DNA of 64,000 nt from Bacillus massiliglaciei (GTDB taxonomy: Bacteria > Bacillota > Bacilli > Bacillales > DSM-1321), in contig NZ_LT622358.1 in the NCBI RefSeq assembly GCF_900098925.1, forward strand, positions 537,313 through 601,312. Reading direction: 5' to 3'. Position numbers and translations under genes: made by a program. The notes under the pieces were generated by a model. That model did not search any database. It was not told the origin of the DNA and was given only the letters and a program-made list of their open reading frames with translations. Shown in pieces: positions 8,275 through 17,057 of the stretch (position 1 is its first letter; every line of letters starts with the position of its first letter).

Positions 8275-8385
8275 ATGCTGCCCACCCTCGAAATTTTTTA
8301 AAATCGTTCATCAAAAAATTTCGGGGTGGGAATCGAACCCACTAGAACCGGAGGAACTCCGGTGGCGCACCATTTGCCTTCCCTA
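8275..8385 (-). ncRNA. Structured leader with a tRNA T-arm-like hairpin, upstream of the acetyltransferase
   Basis: Read on the minus strand there are three structures in series. First is a 6-bp hairpin with a 3-nt loop (CCGGAG/CTCCGG, 8348-8362). Next is a perfect T-arm-like hairpin GTGGG-TTCGATT-CCCAC (8326-8342). Last is a long stem (8281-8330) in which CCCACCCCGAAATTTTTT pairs with AAAAAATTTCGAGGGTGGG. The last two share the CCCAC segment, so they cannot form together. I cannot match this to a riboswitch family I know, nor build a full tRNA. The remaining stretch 8386-8541 is AT-rich with no gene. Confidence 0.45.
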
Positions 8386-8541
8386 TTTTTATTGTCAGAA
8401 AGTATATAAATCAAAAAAATATCTTACGTAGGTATAATACTAAATTTCCACACGTTTGGGAACCTCTTTTTATGTATTTTTTTCGTCAATTTTCTTCCAA
8501 TTTTAACAAAAGCAATCGTTTGCTTAAATTAAGCCATATCA

Positions 8542-9324
8542 TTAAAATTTTCCGGAGTACTGCATCCATAAGATGAGGGCTCCCAGCAGCCACACATAGA
8601 CAGAAAATATTTTCAGTGAGCGTTTTTTTAGAAAATTTATCATCCATACAACAGCAAGGTATCCGGAAATCGAGGCGGCAATGGTTCCTGTAAGCAGGGA
8701 AGACAGCGAGATAGGTTCGATTTGCCCCATCATAACGGGTTTAAGCTGAAATAGTATCCCTCCGCTTATGGCAGGAATGGAGAGCAAGAATGAGAAATAG
8801 GCAGCTGTTTCTCTGTCCAGCCTGCAAAGAAGTCCTGAGGCAATGGTCAGCCCGGAACGTGATAAGGCGGGCATGATTGCAGCAGCCTGGAAGCTTCCGA
8901 TGATCATGGCATCCTTCAATGTGACCTCATCGAGTGTTTTTCGTCCTTTTCGAGCACTGTCAGCCCACCATAAGATACATCCTGTAACTAAAAACTCCCA
9001 TCCGATTGATGACCCAGTTTTGGACAGATTATCAAACCAATCATTCAGCAGAATTCCAGCAATTACAGCTGGGAGTGTACCGACAGCCAATAGTGCGGAA
9101 CGCCTGGAAAAAGGGTTTTTAATTATTTTCACGAGTTCATCTTTATAAACGGTCAGCAAAGCGAGCAGTGTTCCGATGTGAAGCATCGCATCAAGGAAGA
9201 TGCCGGCTTCATCCAATCCAAACATATGCCTGCCGATATAAAGGTGTCCCGTACTTGAAATAGGAAGAAATTCCGTAAGACCTTGAATAATTCCGAGTAT
9301 AAGAGCCTGCAGTTCAGTTAACAA
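8542..9324 (-). CDS. uppP: Undecaprenyl-diphosphatase UppP (BacA)
   Basis: Membrane phosphatase (260 aa) that converts undecaprenyl pyrophosphate to the monophosphate lipid carrier for cell-wall synthesis; overproduction confers bacitracin tolerance. The N-terminal GIIQGLTEFLPISSTGH motif, with its key Glu and Ser-Ser-Thr, and the second motif ALSRSGLTIASGLL match the BacA family. About eight transmembrane segments are visible. It starts with TTG, with GGTGAT just upstream. No terminator is evident. Nearby UppP, MurG-like and DapF genes all concern the cell wall but are separately transcribed. Confidence 0.93.
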   Translation of the reverse strand: MLTELQALILGIIQGLTEFLPISSTGHLYIGRHMFGLDEAGIFLDAMLHIGTLLALLTVYKDELVKIIKNPFSRRSALLAVGTLPAVIAGILLNDWFDNLSKTGSSIGWEFLVTGCILWWADSARKGRKTLDEVTLKDAMIIGSFQAAAIMPALSRSGLTIASGLLCRLDRETAAYFSFLLSIPAISGGILFQLKPVMMGQIEPISLSSLLTGTIAASISGYLAVVWMINFLKKRSLKIFSVYVWLLGALILWMQYSGKF

Positions 9325-9470
9325 AAAATCACCGCATTCCTTTTAAAAGTGGGACAATCTTCTATCAGCTTATGTATGATATAAATAATCATGTCAGAAT
9401 TTTTCAGAATACAAAAAAGAGGGGAACTTTCTGCATAGCTGTCCGTATAAATAGAGTGGAGGTGGAATAA

Positions 9471-9800
9471 ATGAAAAATGAACTGCAATCTGATGACCGT
9501 CTTTTGGCTGTCCTAATTTATGTCCTAAGTTTCTTTACTGCTTTTATAGGCCCTTTAGTCATTTGGCTTCTTAAAAAGGATTCTTCGCCGTTTATTGACT
9601 ACCATGGCCGTGAATATTTGAATTTTTTAATATCTTATACGGTTTACGGAATAATCGCAGGTCTGCTTACTTTGGTGCTGATCGGATTTGTATTAGCCCC
9701 TATTGTAGGATTGGCAGCTGTAGTGTTTACCATCATTGCTGCAGTTAAAGCTTTTGAAGGGATTGAGTATAGAATCCCGTTTATATTCCGTATTCTATAA
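9471..9800 (+). CDS. DUF4870 small membrane protein
   Basis: A 109-residue membrane protein with three to four hydrophobic segments. It opens with DDRLLAVLIYVLSFFTAFIGPLVIWLLKKD followed by FIDYHGREYLNF, the diagnostic DUF4870 (Tic20-like) arrangement. Function unknown. A GGAGGTG site precedes the ATG, and a terminator follows. Confidence 0.78.
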   Translation: MKNELQSDDRLLAVLIYVLSFFTAFIGPLVIWLLKKDSSPFIDYHGREYLNFLISYTVYGIIAGLLTLVLIGFVLAPIVGLAAVVFTIIAAVKAFEGIEYRIPFIFRIL

Positions 9801-9817
9801 TTTGGAATTTTGCCAGG

Positions 9818-9865
9818 CTGCAGATGTCCCGTTAAAAACGGGTTCGTCTGCGGTCATTTTTATTG
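9818..9865 (+). terminator. Terminator of the DUF4870 gene
   Basis: CTGCAGATG..CCGTT pairs with ACGGG..CGTCTGCGG and is followed by CATTTTTATT. Confidence 0.75.
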
Positions 9866-10017
9866 GCAGCTTACGTTAACTGCTGTGAAAACTGTTTTTG
9901 ATAGTCTATTTTTATCTCCGGTTTGCTGATGCTCTTTATAAGGAAAAAAGAGGAATTAATCGGCTGGAAGAAGAAATAGAATGATAGGGATACGACGGTT
10001 CAAGCAAGGAGCGAAGT

Positions 10018-10806
10018 ATGAATATACGTGACTATTATTTAAAGACAGCAAAATCCAATTTTTGGGCGGCGTGGATTCTCTTAGGTCTTGCAATCGTCTT
10101 CTTCATTCTGCGTGCCTCCGGCTTGATCACTTCCAATGTTTTCTTTGTTACGGTGCCGTTTCTCATTATCAGCACAGCCCATTTCTTCAGTTCAGATGTA
10201 TATGCTAAAAGAGCGCGGGATTTAGAAGAGAAAAAAATAGCCACAGGCAGTCTGCACAGAGAAGAGACTGTACTGCTGCAGTTCATGCCGGCTCCGACGT
10301 TAAGACTGTTGCTTTTTGAGCCGAACGGTGCTCTTTTGGGTGAGCTTCGTGACAAAAATATGAGATGGTTTATGTGGATGGTTCCGGGAGCAATCTCCGT
10401 ATTCTTACCGAAAAGTTATGAATTGGTGAGTGCTGAAGGAGATGTGCTGGCCTTTTATCGTGTCAAAGGATTTTTCTCAAATTCGATGGAAATCAAGAAT
10501 AGATCAGGAACGATTATTGGCTATTATCATGAAAAAAAATCTTTGGTCAGAAACGGCTGTCTATATGATTCTGAAGATTCCGAGTGGATTATTATACCGG
10601 AAAAGAATACCATTCGGGACTTTCCGTTAAAAACAGCAGCCGGCAAGAGTATTGCCGTTATACAAACCGGATGGATGCCGTGGGAATGGCAGAAACGTTT
10701 TGAACCGAATACGCCTGTCCTGACATTCACCACATTGGCAGGTGAAAAAGAAAGACTCGCCGTTTGGGGAGTGTGCGCATTACTTTTCCACCATTATGAC
10801 CATTAA
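10018..10806 (+). CDS. Conserved hypothetical membrane-anchored protein
   Basis: A 262-residue protein that I do not recognise. Two hydrophobic segments (about 17-35 and 40-57) are followed by a soluble domain of many short beta-strands with repeated turns (FEPNGALLGEL, SAEGDVLAFYRVKGFF, NRSGTIIGYYHEK). That pattern faintly recalls tubby-like/LURP-one beta-barrels such as phospholipid-scramblase relatives; this is a weak inference. Start ATG follows AAGGAGCG. No operon partner: carbonic anhydrase begins 64 bases later with its own site and there is no clear terminator between them, so read-through is possible. Confidence 0.6.
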   Translation: MNIRDYYLKTAKSNFWAAWILLGLAIVFFILRASGLITSNVFFVTVPFLIISTAHFFSSDVYAKRARDLEEKKIATGSLHREETVLLQFMPAPTLRLLLFEPNGALLGELRDKNMRWFMWMVPGAISVFLPKSYELVSAEGDVLAFYRVKGFFSNSMEIKNRSGTIIGYYHEKKSLVRNGCLYDSEDSEWIIIPEKNTIRDFPLKTAAGKSIAVIQTGWMPWEWQKRFEPNTPVLTFTTLAGEKERLAVWGVCALLFHHYDH

Positions 10807-10870
10807 AAAATGAAACCAAGTTTGATATAATAAATAGGCAATACATATATTGAAATAAGGGATGATAATA

Positions 10871-11443
10871 ATGACACTGTTGGAAGAAATCTTAGATTAT
10901 AACGAAAAGTTCGTTGAAGAGGAAGAATACGAAAAATATCGGACAGGCAAATTCCCGGATAAGAAGATGGTTATTCTTAGCTGTATGGACACCAGGCTGG
11001 TTGAATTATTGCCTAAATCCATGAATGTTAAGAATGGGGATGTTAAGTTTCTGAAGACTGCAGGAGGTATTGTTTCACACCCGTTCGGCAGCGTTATGCG
11101 GAGTATCATTGTTGCTGTGTATCAGCTAAAAGCGGATGAGATTTTTGTTATTCCGCATCATGACTGCGGAATGGCTTCTGTTAATCCGGATGAAGTGATC
11201 AAGCAGATGGTGGACCGGGATATTCCTGAAGGAACAATCGATACGATTGAACATTCTGGAATTAATCTTCGCAGCTGGCTAAAGGGCTTTGACGATGTAT
11301 ATGAAAGTGTCAGAGAAAGCGTGAATATTATCAAGAATCATCCGTTGATTCCTAAGAGCGTTCCAGTCCACGGTTTAATTGTTTCTCCGGATACCGGGAA
11401 ATTAGAAGTTGTCGTGAACGGATACGAGCAAATAAAGAAATAA
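10871..11443 (+). CDS. ytiB: Beta-class carbonic anhydrase, YtiB-like
   Basis: Reversible hydration of CO2 to bicarbonate. The 190-residue protein has the zinc-ligand motifs of beta-carbonic anhydrases: CMDTR at residues 38-42 and HHDCG at 96-100, plus KTAGGIVSHPFGSVMRSI. Sequence and length closely match B. subtilis YtiB. The ATG at 10871 is preferred over 10862 because AAGGGATGAT is correctly spaced from it. A weak terminator follows. The next gene is a PbuO-type permease; both ytiB and ytiP are neighbours in B. subtilis naming, suggesting conserved gene order. Confidence 0.9.
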   Translation: MTLLEEILDYNEKFVEEEEYEKYRTGKFPDKKMVILSCMDTRLVELLPKSMNVKNGDVKFLKTAGGIVSHPFGSVMRSIIVAVYQLKADEIFVIPHHDCGMASVNPDEVIKQMVDRDIPEGTIDTIEHSGINLRSWLKGFDDVYESVRESVNIIKNHPLIPKSVPVHGLIVSPDTGKLEVVVNGYEQIKK

Positions 11444-11452
11444 TGAAATCTT

Positions 11453-11479
11453 GGCTGCCATTTTCGGCGGCCTTTTCAT
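11453..11479 (+). terminator. Terminator of ytiB
   Basis: GGCTGCC/GGCGGCC hairpin followed by TTTTC; the stem contains a mismatch, so strength is modest. Confidence 0.6.
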
Positions 11480-11686
11480 TTAAAAAGGATTGGCAGGAGA
11501 ACGAGTAAAGGGCACGTTATTTTCAAGGTGAGAATTCTATGTACTGCCAAACCAGCCTTATCTCTTGTCCATAAAGTGTAAATGCCTTTTATTAGAGTGC
11601 TTTTTCTGTTAAAATTTTTAGGTGCGGTTTGTCACGTATACAAACGGGTGGGAGAGGGACTTACAATAATATATAGAAGGAACATC

Positions 11687-12988
11687 ATGAAAAAAACAAA
11701 ATTTGATACTATATTCCGCCTTTCGAAGTATGGCACAAATCTGAACCGGGAACTGTTTGCCGGGATGATCGGTTATTTTACAATTGCTTATATTCTGATT
11801 GTTAATTCTCTCATTTTAGGAGAAGCCGGAATTCCTCTGGATGGAGCAATTATAGCAACCATCCTTTTGTCTGCGGTCAGCTGCATCTTCATTGGCTTCT
11901 GGGCAAATGTTCCCGTTATTCTTGTACCGGGAATGGGGGTCAATGCTCTATTTGCCTATACAATGGTTATGGCGATGGGATTAAGCTGGCAGTCTGCTTT
12001 GGGAGCGGTCTTTATTTCCGGTCTCATTTTTGTCCTGATTGCTTTTACAAAATACTCACGTCTGCTGAATGATTCGATCCCCAATTCGTTAAAAGAAGCG
12101 ATATCTGTAGGCTTGGGCCTTTTTTTAATTTTGCTTGGACTGGAAAAGGGCGGGCTTATTGAGAAGGGTACCAATTCGATTATCGCGATAGGGGACTTTA
12201 AAGATCCTGAAGTATTGGCTATGGTTCTGACCTTTTTTCTTGCCATAGCTCTGTTTATAAAAAATGTTCCAGGGAATTTCCTTCTGACAATTTTGGGAGG
12301 GAGCGTCATTGCAGCATTATTGGGGAATATTGATTTTTCAGGGGTTACATGGACTGGACTGAATGGGGATGCATATGAAAATGTGTTCCTTTCCTTATCC
12401 TTTCTGGAAATCAATACGGCTGAATTTTGGATGGCTGTCTTTACCATGTCGATGGTGCTGATTTTTGAAAATATTGGACTGGTGCACGGCCACATGGAAA
12501 GCCTGCAGCGTCAAGAGGGTTATCAAAAGTCCTTTCAGGCTACTGGTGTTTCTGTTCTGCTTTCCGGATTGTTTGGCTCAAGTCCGACAGTCGCGACTGT
12601 AGAAACTGCGGCAGGCATTGCTTCCGGCGGACGGACAGGGCTGACGTCCATTATGACAGGGGTGCTGTTTTTAGCATCTCTGCTGTTCATCCCAGTGATT
12701 AAAATCATTCCTGATACAGCGATCGCTCCGATTCTCATCATCATAGGCATATTGATGATCGGTACCATCAAAAAAATGGATTTCAGCGATTTCACAGAAA
12801 GTATTCCTGCGATTCTAATCATGACAGCGATTCCGTTCACTTATAGCATAGCTGATGGTATGGCGTTTGGGTTTATTATGTATCCATTTTTGAAGCTTGT
12901 GACAGGAAGAAGGAAGGAAATTTCCCCGGCCATTTTCATTATTGCTCTCTTATTCCTGGGCTATTTTTTGATCGGAACTTTAGAATAA
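11687..12988 (+). CDS. pbuO: NCS2-family (AzgA-like) purine permease, PbuO/PbuG type
   Basis: Membrane symporter of 433 aa for hypoxanthine, guanine or adenine. Hallmarks of the AzgA branch are visible: TNLNRELFAGMIGYFTIAYILIVNSLIL at the N-terminus, PVILVPGMGVNALFAYT, and GLFGSSPTVATVETAAGIASGGRTGLTS, which forms the substrate-binding half-helix. About twelve to fourteen membrane segments are present. The start at 11687 follows AGAAGGA; the ORF is open upstream to 11582 without a site. I looked for a purine riboswitch in 11490-11680 and saw none. Confidence 0.85.
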   Translation: MKKTKFDTIFRLSKYGTNLNRELFAGMIGYFTIAYILIVNSLILGEAGIPLDGAIIATILLSAVSCIFIGFWANVPVILVPGMGVNALFAYTMVMAMGLSWQSALGAVFISGLIFVLIAFTKYSRLLNDSIPNSLKEAISVGLGLFLILLGLEKGGLIEKGTNSIIAIGDFKDPEVLAMVLTFFLAIALFIKNVPGNFLLTILGGSVIAALLGNIDFSGVTWTGLNGDAYENVFLSLSFLEINTAEFWMAVFTMSMVLIFENIGLVHGHMESLQRQEGYQKSFQATGVSVLLSGLFGSSPTVATVETAAGIASGGRTGLTSIMTGVLFLASLLFIPVIKIIPDTAIAPILIIIGILMIGTIKKMDFSDFTESIPAILIMTAIPFTYSIADGMAFGFIMYPFLKLVTGRRKEISPAIFIIALLFLGYFLIGTLE

Positions 12989-13081
12989 CCGCAAGTATTA
13001 ACACACAAGAGACCTATAGGAAAAGAAGAGTAAAGCGATTATAATGAAATGAAAAAAGCACTAGAAATGGGGAATTGAGGA

Positions 13082-14068
13082 ATGAAGATTGAATTATTAA
13101 AAACCCACGGCTCAGGCAATGATTTTTTTATCATTGATGAATTAACTGCCGATCTTGCTTTCACAGAAGAAGAGCGCAGAGACCTGGCTGTGTCTCTATG
13201 TAACAGGGAAAGTGAACTCGGAGCGGATGGAATCCTGTTCGTTCTCAAAAGTGAGCGGGCGGATGCCAGAATGCGGGTTTTTAACTCAGACGGCTCTGAA
13301 GCCTCCATGTGCGGCAATGGTCTGCGCTGCGTAGCCAGGTTCGTTTCAGAAGTATTGGGAAAGACCAGCATGGTTATCGAAACGATGAAAGTGGATCTTC
13401 AAGTGGAAAAAACAGAAGAAATTTACTCAGGGATTCCCACGTTTAAAGTGGAAATTTCTCCAGTGAGTTTTAATCCGGAAGATCTGCCGCTCCATATCGA
13501 TAAGGAAAAGCTGTTAAATGAACGTTTGCCTGAACTGGATGATTCACTTTTGTTTTCTGCTTTAGCAGTGCCCAATCCGCATCTTGTAGCGATGGTCAGC
13601 AGTGAGATTCTTGCTTCAGATATACAGGAAAAACTTGCGGCTGGGGTCAATGAACCGAATGCGCTGTTTCCCGACGGCGTTAATGTCAGCTTTGTCAAAA
13701 ACCTGGAACCCGGCAATATTTATGTCCGAACCTATGAAAGGGGAGTCGGCTTTACGAATGCATGCGGCACGGCCATGTCTGCTTCAAGTCTGGTAACCTG
13801 CCTGATCGGCCTGAATGAGGCCGATCAGGAAATCTCCGTTTATAATAATGGCGGTAAGGTCAAGTGTGTAGTACATCATGATGCTGAAACAGGCCGATAT
13901 TGGATCGATCTGATTGGTAATGCGACCTATGAATACAAAACGAGCGTAAATGTGGATCTTGCTCAACCTTCTTCATTCACATTGGAAGAACGGGAGCTAT
14001 ATACTGAAGAAACTGAGCTATACAAAAAACTGCAGGCGGAAGTGAAGGAATACTTAGCGACTGTATAA
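13082..14068 (+). CDS. dapF: Diaminopimelate epimerase, long DapF form
   Basis: Interconverts LL- and meso-diaminopimelate for peptidoglycan and lysine synthesis. The two active-site cysteines are present: C77 in MCGNGLRC and C228 in NACGTAMSAS. Also visible are THGSGNDF and GADGILF. At 328 aa it is about 40 residues longer than the usual 274-284 aa enzyme and ends in an acidic helical tail (LEERELYTEETELYKKLQAEVKEYL). Length resembles the Listeria-type enzyme. The protein is divergent, so it may be a second DapF-like protein; whether the organism has another is not visible here. Confidence 0.88.
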   Translation: MKIELLKTHGSGNDFFIIDELTADLAFTEEERRDLAVSLCNRESELGADGILFVLKSERADARMRVFNSDGSEASMCGNGLRCVARFVSEVLGKTSMVIETMKVDLQVEKTEEIYSGIPTFKVEISPVSFNPEDLPLHIDKEKLLNERLPELDDSLLFSALAVPNPHLVAMVSSEILASDIQEKLAAGVNEPNALFPDGVNVSFVKNLEPGNIYVRTYERGVGFTNACGTAMSASSLVTCLIGLNEADQEISVYNNGGKVKCVVHHDAETGRYWIDLIGNATYEYKTSVNVDLAQPSSFTLEERELYTEETELYKKLQAEVKEYLATV

Positions 14069-14077
14069 TTATTTTTT

Positions 14078-14114
14078 AGGGAGGGCTTGCCTAATGGGCA
14101 GCCGTCCCTTTTTT
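14078..14114. terminator. Terminator between dapF and ligD
   Basis: AGGGAGGGCTTGC pairs with GGCAGCCGTCCCT, followed by T6. It overlaps the ligD stop codon and lies between convergent genes. Confidence 0.75.
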
Positions 14115-15947
14115 CTTTTTCAAAAAAGAAAGGATTTCCCGAAAAGGGTCGCTGTTATCCACTTCCCTGTAGGAGGTAAACGGACATCCCTGTTTTTTAA
14201 TCCGCTCGGGTACCGTCAAAAGATTAAAATCCTCTATTTTCAGTTTTCCATTCACTTCTTCCCAAAATAAAGGCGCGGCGACACCTGCAAAATGATTTCC
14301 ACGCGGAGAGTAGGGGGTGATAATCGTTTTTCCCTCACTGTGCTGGACAAAGTCAAGATAAAGACGGCCTTTTCTTTTTTTCTTCAGGCGCTCAATCGTG
14401 AAATCCTCTGGATGCAGTCCGGTCAAGTAAGAGGCGAGAAAATCCGTGAATATCCGGGTGTCTTTGTACGTAAACGTATTATCCGGAAGAGGGATATGCA
14501 CTTGCAGTCCTTTATTTCCAGATGTTTTGACAAATGCGGCCAGGTTTAGCGGTTTAAGTGTATCATATACAGCACGTGCCGCTTTAATGGCAAGAGGAAA
14601 GTCACCTGGGGATGCAGGGTCTAAATCCAGTACCAGTTCATCAGGCTTTTTTTGTCCAATTTTTTGAAATGGTGTATGAAATTCAAGGGCCAGCTGATTG
14701 CCCAGCCATAAAAGCGTTTCTAAATTATTGCAGAGAATATGCTCATGCCCGTTCTCCAGCCCGGTTTGAATAAACGACGGAGCATAATCCGGAATATTTT
14801 TTTGGAAAAAACGTTCCTCTTGGAGTGTGCCGTGAGGAAACCGAATATTCGTTAAAGCCCTGTCTTGCAGAAAAGGAAGGAACCAGCATGAAACCTGACG
14901 TAAATACTGAAGAAGCTGGATTTTGAGAATCGATTCATTTTTCAGCTGCCAAATAGGTTTATCTGGAGAAGTGACCGTCACAGATTCCGGAAATGTAAAT
15001 TGGCTGATCAAAAAGGTTTCCCAGGTGCATTCATCTGGCTCCTTATCAAGCAGCCAGTGAGAAAATACCGGTTCACGCAGCTCATCTTCCTTGTAGGCAT
15101 GGAGATAATGAACAGCAAGACAGATGGAAGGCTGAATATAATATTGGTATTCATCTTCCATTACAGCATTTTTCTTAACCAATTCACTTATTATGCGTCT
15201 GTCTTCTTGTGTAAAACCGTTTTTGACTTTGCCGATCATGACAATGTTATTCCCTTTGAAAACGGAAAGGGACAAATACCCAGACTCTTTATCCAGCGAG
15301 CTGATGAAACAGGGAACAGTGCGCCAGTTTTTGATTTTAACCCACGTTTCAGTGCGTTTTCCGGCTTCCCATGTACTTGTGGGAAGTTTTGCCACAACAC
15401 CTTCACCGTCCAGGAGAATCGTTTTTTTTATGCAAATATCCGGCTGTTCATAGGCTGGTAATAACTGAATCAGTTTGCTCGTACGTGGATCAGGGATAAG
15501 GGGCAGGCGGCATGCAATAAACAACTCGTTGAGCAGATTTTTTCGTTTTTTTAACGGCATCCCGGTTACGTTCTCACCTTTATATTCCAGCATATCGAAT
15601 ACAAGCATTCTGCATGGGGAAAACTCGGCAGCCGCCTCAATTGTCTTTTTGGTCTTCAGCCTTCCTCTCCATTGAAGATGGCCGAAATCGCCTTTACCCT
15701 CATTTTCCAGCCAAACAAGCTCTCCGTCCAGGGTTAAGGGAGCATGAGCAGAAAAATCAATCTCGGACAGGCAGTTTTTAATTTCAGGGAAAGAAGAGAG
15801 CAGTTCTTTTTCATTTCTGCTATCAAGCTTTACCTTTCCATCCTTCTCAATTCTCAGAATGGCACGAAAACCATCATATTTTATTTCATACTGCCATTCC
15901 GTCCCCTTCGGAAAATCTGTGCGGTAAGTCGGAAGCATCGGCTTCAT
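14091..15947 (-). CDS. ligD: ATP-dependent DNA ligase/polymerase LigD of non-homologous end joining
   Basis: Seals DNA double-strand breaks with Ku. N-terminal half is an ATP-dependent ligase: nucleotidyl-lysine K23 in KYDGFR, then LDGELVW, LVFDMLEYKG, DGEGVVAK and a KIKNW motif. C-terminal half (about 340-618) is a primase-polymerase: PDELVLDLDPASPGDF supplies catalytic aspartates, TSGNKGLQVHIPL the Ser/His strand. There is no 3'-phosphoesterase domain, as in B. subtilis LigD (YkoU, 611 aa). Start at 15947 (ATG after AAAGGAGAA) gives 618 aa; the ORF runs further up to 16127 into the ku gene but lacks a site there. Divergent from ku, with a 128-base shared promoter region. Confidence 0.93.
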   Translation of the reverse strand: MKPMLPTYRTDFPKGTEWQYEIKYDGFRAILRIEKDGKVKLDSRNEKELLSSFPEIKNCLSEIDFSAHAPLTLDGELVWLENEGKGDFGHLQWRGRLKTKKTIEAAAEFSPCRMLVFDMLEYKGENVTGMPLKKRKNLLNELFIACRLPLIPDPRTSKLIQLLPAYEQPDICIKKTILLDGEGVVAKLPTSTWEAGKRTETWVKIKNWRTVPCFISSLDKESGYLSLSVFKGNNIVMIGKVKNGFTQEDRRIISELVKKNAVMEDEYQYYIQPSICLAVHYLHAYKEDELREPVFSHWLLDKEPDECTWETFLISQFTFPESVTVTSPDKPIWQLKNESILKIQLLQYLRQVSCWFLPFLQDRALTNIRFPHGTLQEERFFQKNIPDYAPSFIQTGLENGHEHILCNNLETLLWLGNQLALEFHTPFQKIGQKKPDELVLDLDPASPGDFPLAIKAARAVYDTLKPLNLAAFVKTSGNKGLQVHIPLPDNTFTYKDTRIFTDFLASYLTGLHPEDFTIERLKKKRKGRLYLDFVQHSEGKTIITPYSPRGNHFAGVAAPLFWEEVNGKLKIEDFNLLTVPERIKKQGCPFTSYREVDNSDPFREILSFLKKKKGTAAH

Positions 15948-16075
15948 GATCAATTCTCCTTTTTCCTTTATATTTAACGTTAATGTTTCAAGTGATTCTG
16001 CCAAAAATTTTTCGAATGCTTTTTGATGACGGGGAATACTAATGACAGGCCCAAATTTAAAAAGAGGGTGATTTT

Positions 16076-16918
16076 GTGCATACAATGTGGAAAGGCAGTA
16101 TAAGTTTTGGTCTTGTGAATATACCAATCAAGCTTCATGCCGCAACGGAGGATAAAGACATTTCATTAAGGACCCTTCATAAAGAATGTCATTCTCCGAT
16201 TAAATATGAAAAAGTATGTCCCGTGTGTGAAAAAGAAGTAGGGAAAGACGATATTGTCCGGGCATTTGAATATACCAAAGGGAAGTTTGTCGTCATTGAA
16301 GACGAGGAGCTAGAACAGCTGAAGAAGAAAACAGAAGACAGAGCTGTCGAAATTGTTGATTTTGTCAAAATAGAGGACATCGATCCGATTTATTTCAACA
16401 GAAGCTATTACATGTCTCCTAATGAAGGGGGAACAAAAGCTTATTCCCTATTAAGGAAGGCACTGGAAGAATCCCAAAAAGTCGGAATCGCCAAAATCAT
16501 GATTCGGTCGAAGGAACAGATGGCCGTCATCAGGACAGTCCAAAATCTTCTGTTAATGGAAACGATCCATTATCCCGATGAGGTAAGGGCGGCAGAAGAT
16601 GTTCCTAATATTCCCGCGGCTGACCAGGTCTCTGAAAAAGAATTGACTACGGCGATCATGCTGATCGACCAGCTGACCGCATCGTTTGAGCCTGAAAAAT
16701 ACCAGGATGAGTATAGGAGTGCACTTATTGAACTGATTGAATCGAAAAAAGCGGGGGAAAACTTAGTTGCTGCCAAGCCAAAAGCGAAGGCTGCAGACAA
16801 TGTGACCGATCTAATGGCCGCACTGCAGGCATCAATCGACCGGACAAAGCCGGAAAAAAAACCAGTAAAAAAGAGAGCGCCGAGAAAAAAAGCAGAAACG
16901 AAAAAGAAGGAAGCATAG
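16076..16918 (+). CDS. ku: Ku DNA end-binding protein of NHEJ
   Basis: Homodimeric ring that binds double-strand DNA ends and recruits LigD. The 280-residue protein opens MHTMWKGSISFGLVNIP, the conserved Ku start, and contains the Ku core (DISLRTLHKECHSPIKYEKVCPVC, then FEYTKGKFVVIEDEEL). The last 35 residues are Lys-rich (KPEKKPVKKRAPRKKAETKKKE), the basic tail that binds DNA and tunes threading. GTG start is chosen because AGAGGGTGAT precedes it and because YkoV begins MHTMWKG. In B. subtilis these genes serve spores; a GAATG...AATACTA pair at 16014-16041 faintly resembles a sigma-G site but its spacing is too short. Confidence 0.94.
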   Translation: MHTMWKGSISFGLVNIPIKLHAATEDKDISLRTLHKECHSPIKYEKVCPVCEKEVGKDDIVRAFEYTKGKFVVIEDEELEQLKKKTEDRAVEIVDFVKIEDIDPIYFNRSYYMSPNEGGTKAYSLLRKALEESQKVGIAKIMIRSKEQMAVIRTVQNLLLMETIHYPDEVRAAEDVPNIPAADQVSEKELTTAIMLIDQLTASFEPEKYQDEYRSALIELIESKKAGENLVAAKPKAKAADNVTDLMAALQASIDRTKPEKKPVKKRAPRKKAETKKKEA

Positions 16919-16929
16919 TCTATTGCGAG

Positions 16930-16955
16930 CTGCCGGTCCTACCGGCAGTTTTTTT
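16930..16955 (+). terminator. Terminator of ku
   Basis: CTGCCGGT-CCT-ACCGGCAG hairpin followed by seven T. Confidence 0.88.
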
Positions 16956-17057
16956 GCGGATCGCATAGGTGAAAAGGCCTGAAAACGATAAAAAAAACCG
17001 TTCCAGATGAACGGATAAATGAGGAAATCAATCGTGATAATCAACATATAGGCGATT

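Noticed and set aside
8326-8385. Possible tRNA gene on the minus strand because of a perfect T-arm
   Set aside because: No pairing partner for an acceptor stem, no D-arm or anticodon arm could be built, and five bases separate the variable-like arm from the T-arm. Kept only as a structured leader.
11490-11686. Purine riboswitch before the PbuO-type permease
   Set aside because: The conserved junction and loop sequences of the purine aptamer are not present.
14446-15461. Several plus-strand frames inside ligD
   Set aside because: They lie opposite a strongly conserved coding sequence and look like its shadows.
16014-16041. Sigma-G promoter for ku (GAATG and AATACTA)
   Set aside because: The spacer is 16 bases, shorter than the 17-18 expected, and the -10 lacks the leading C; too weak to annotate.
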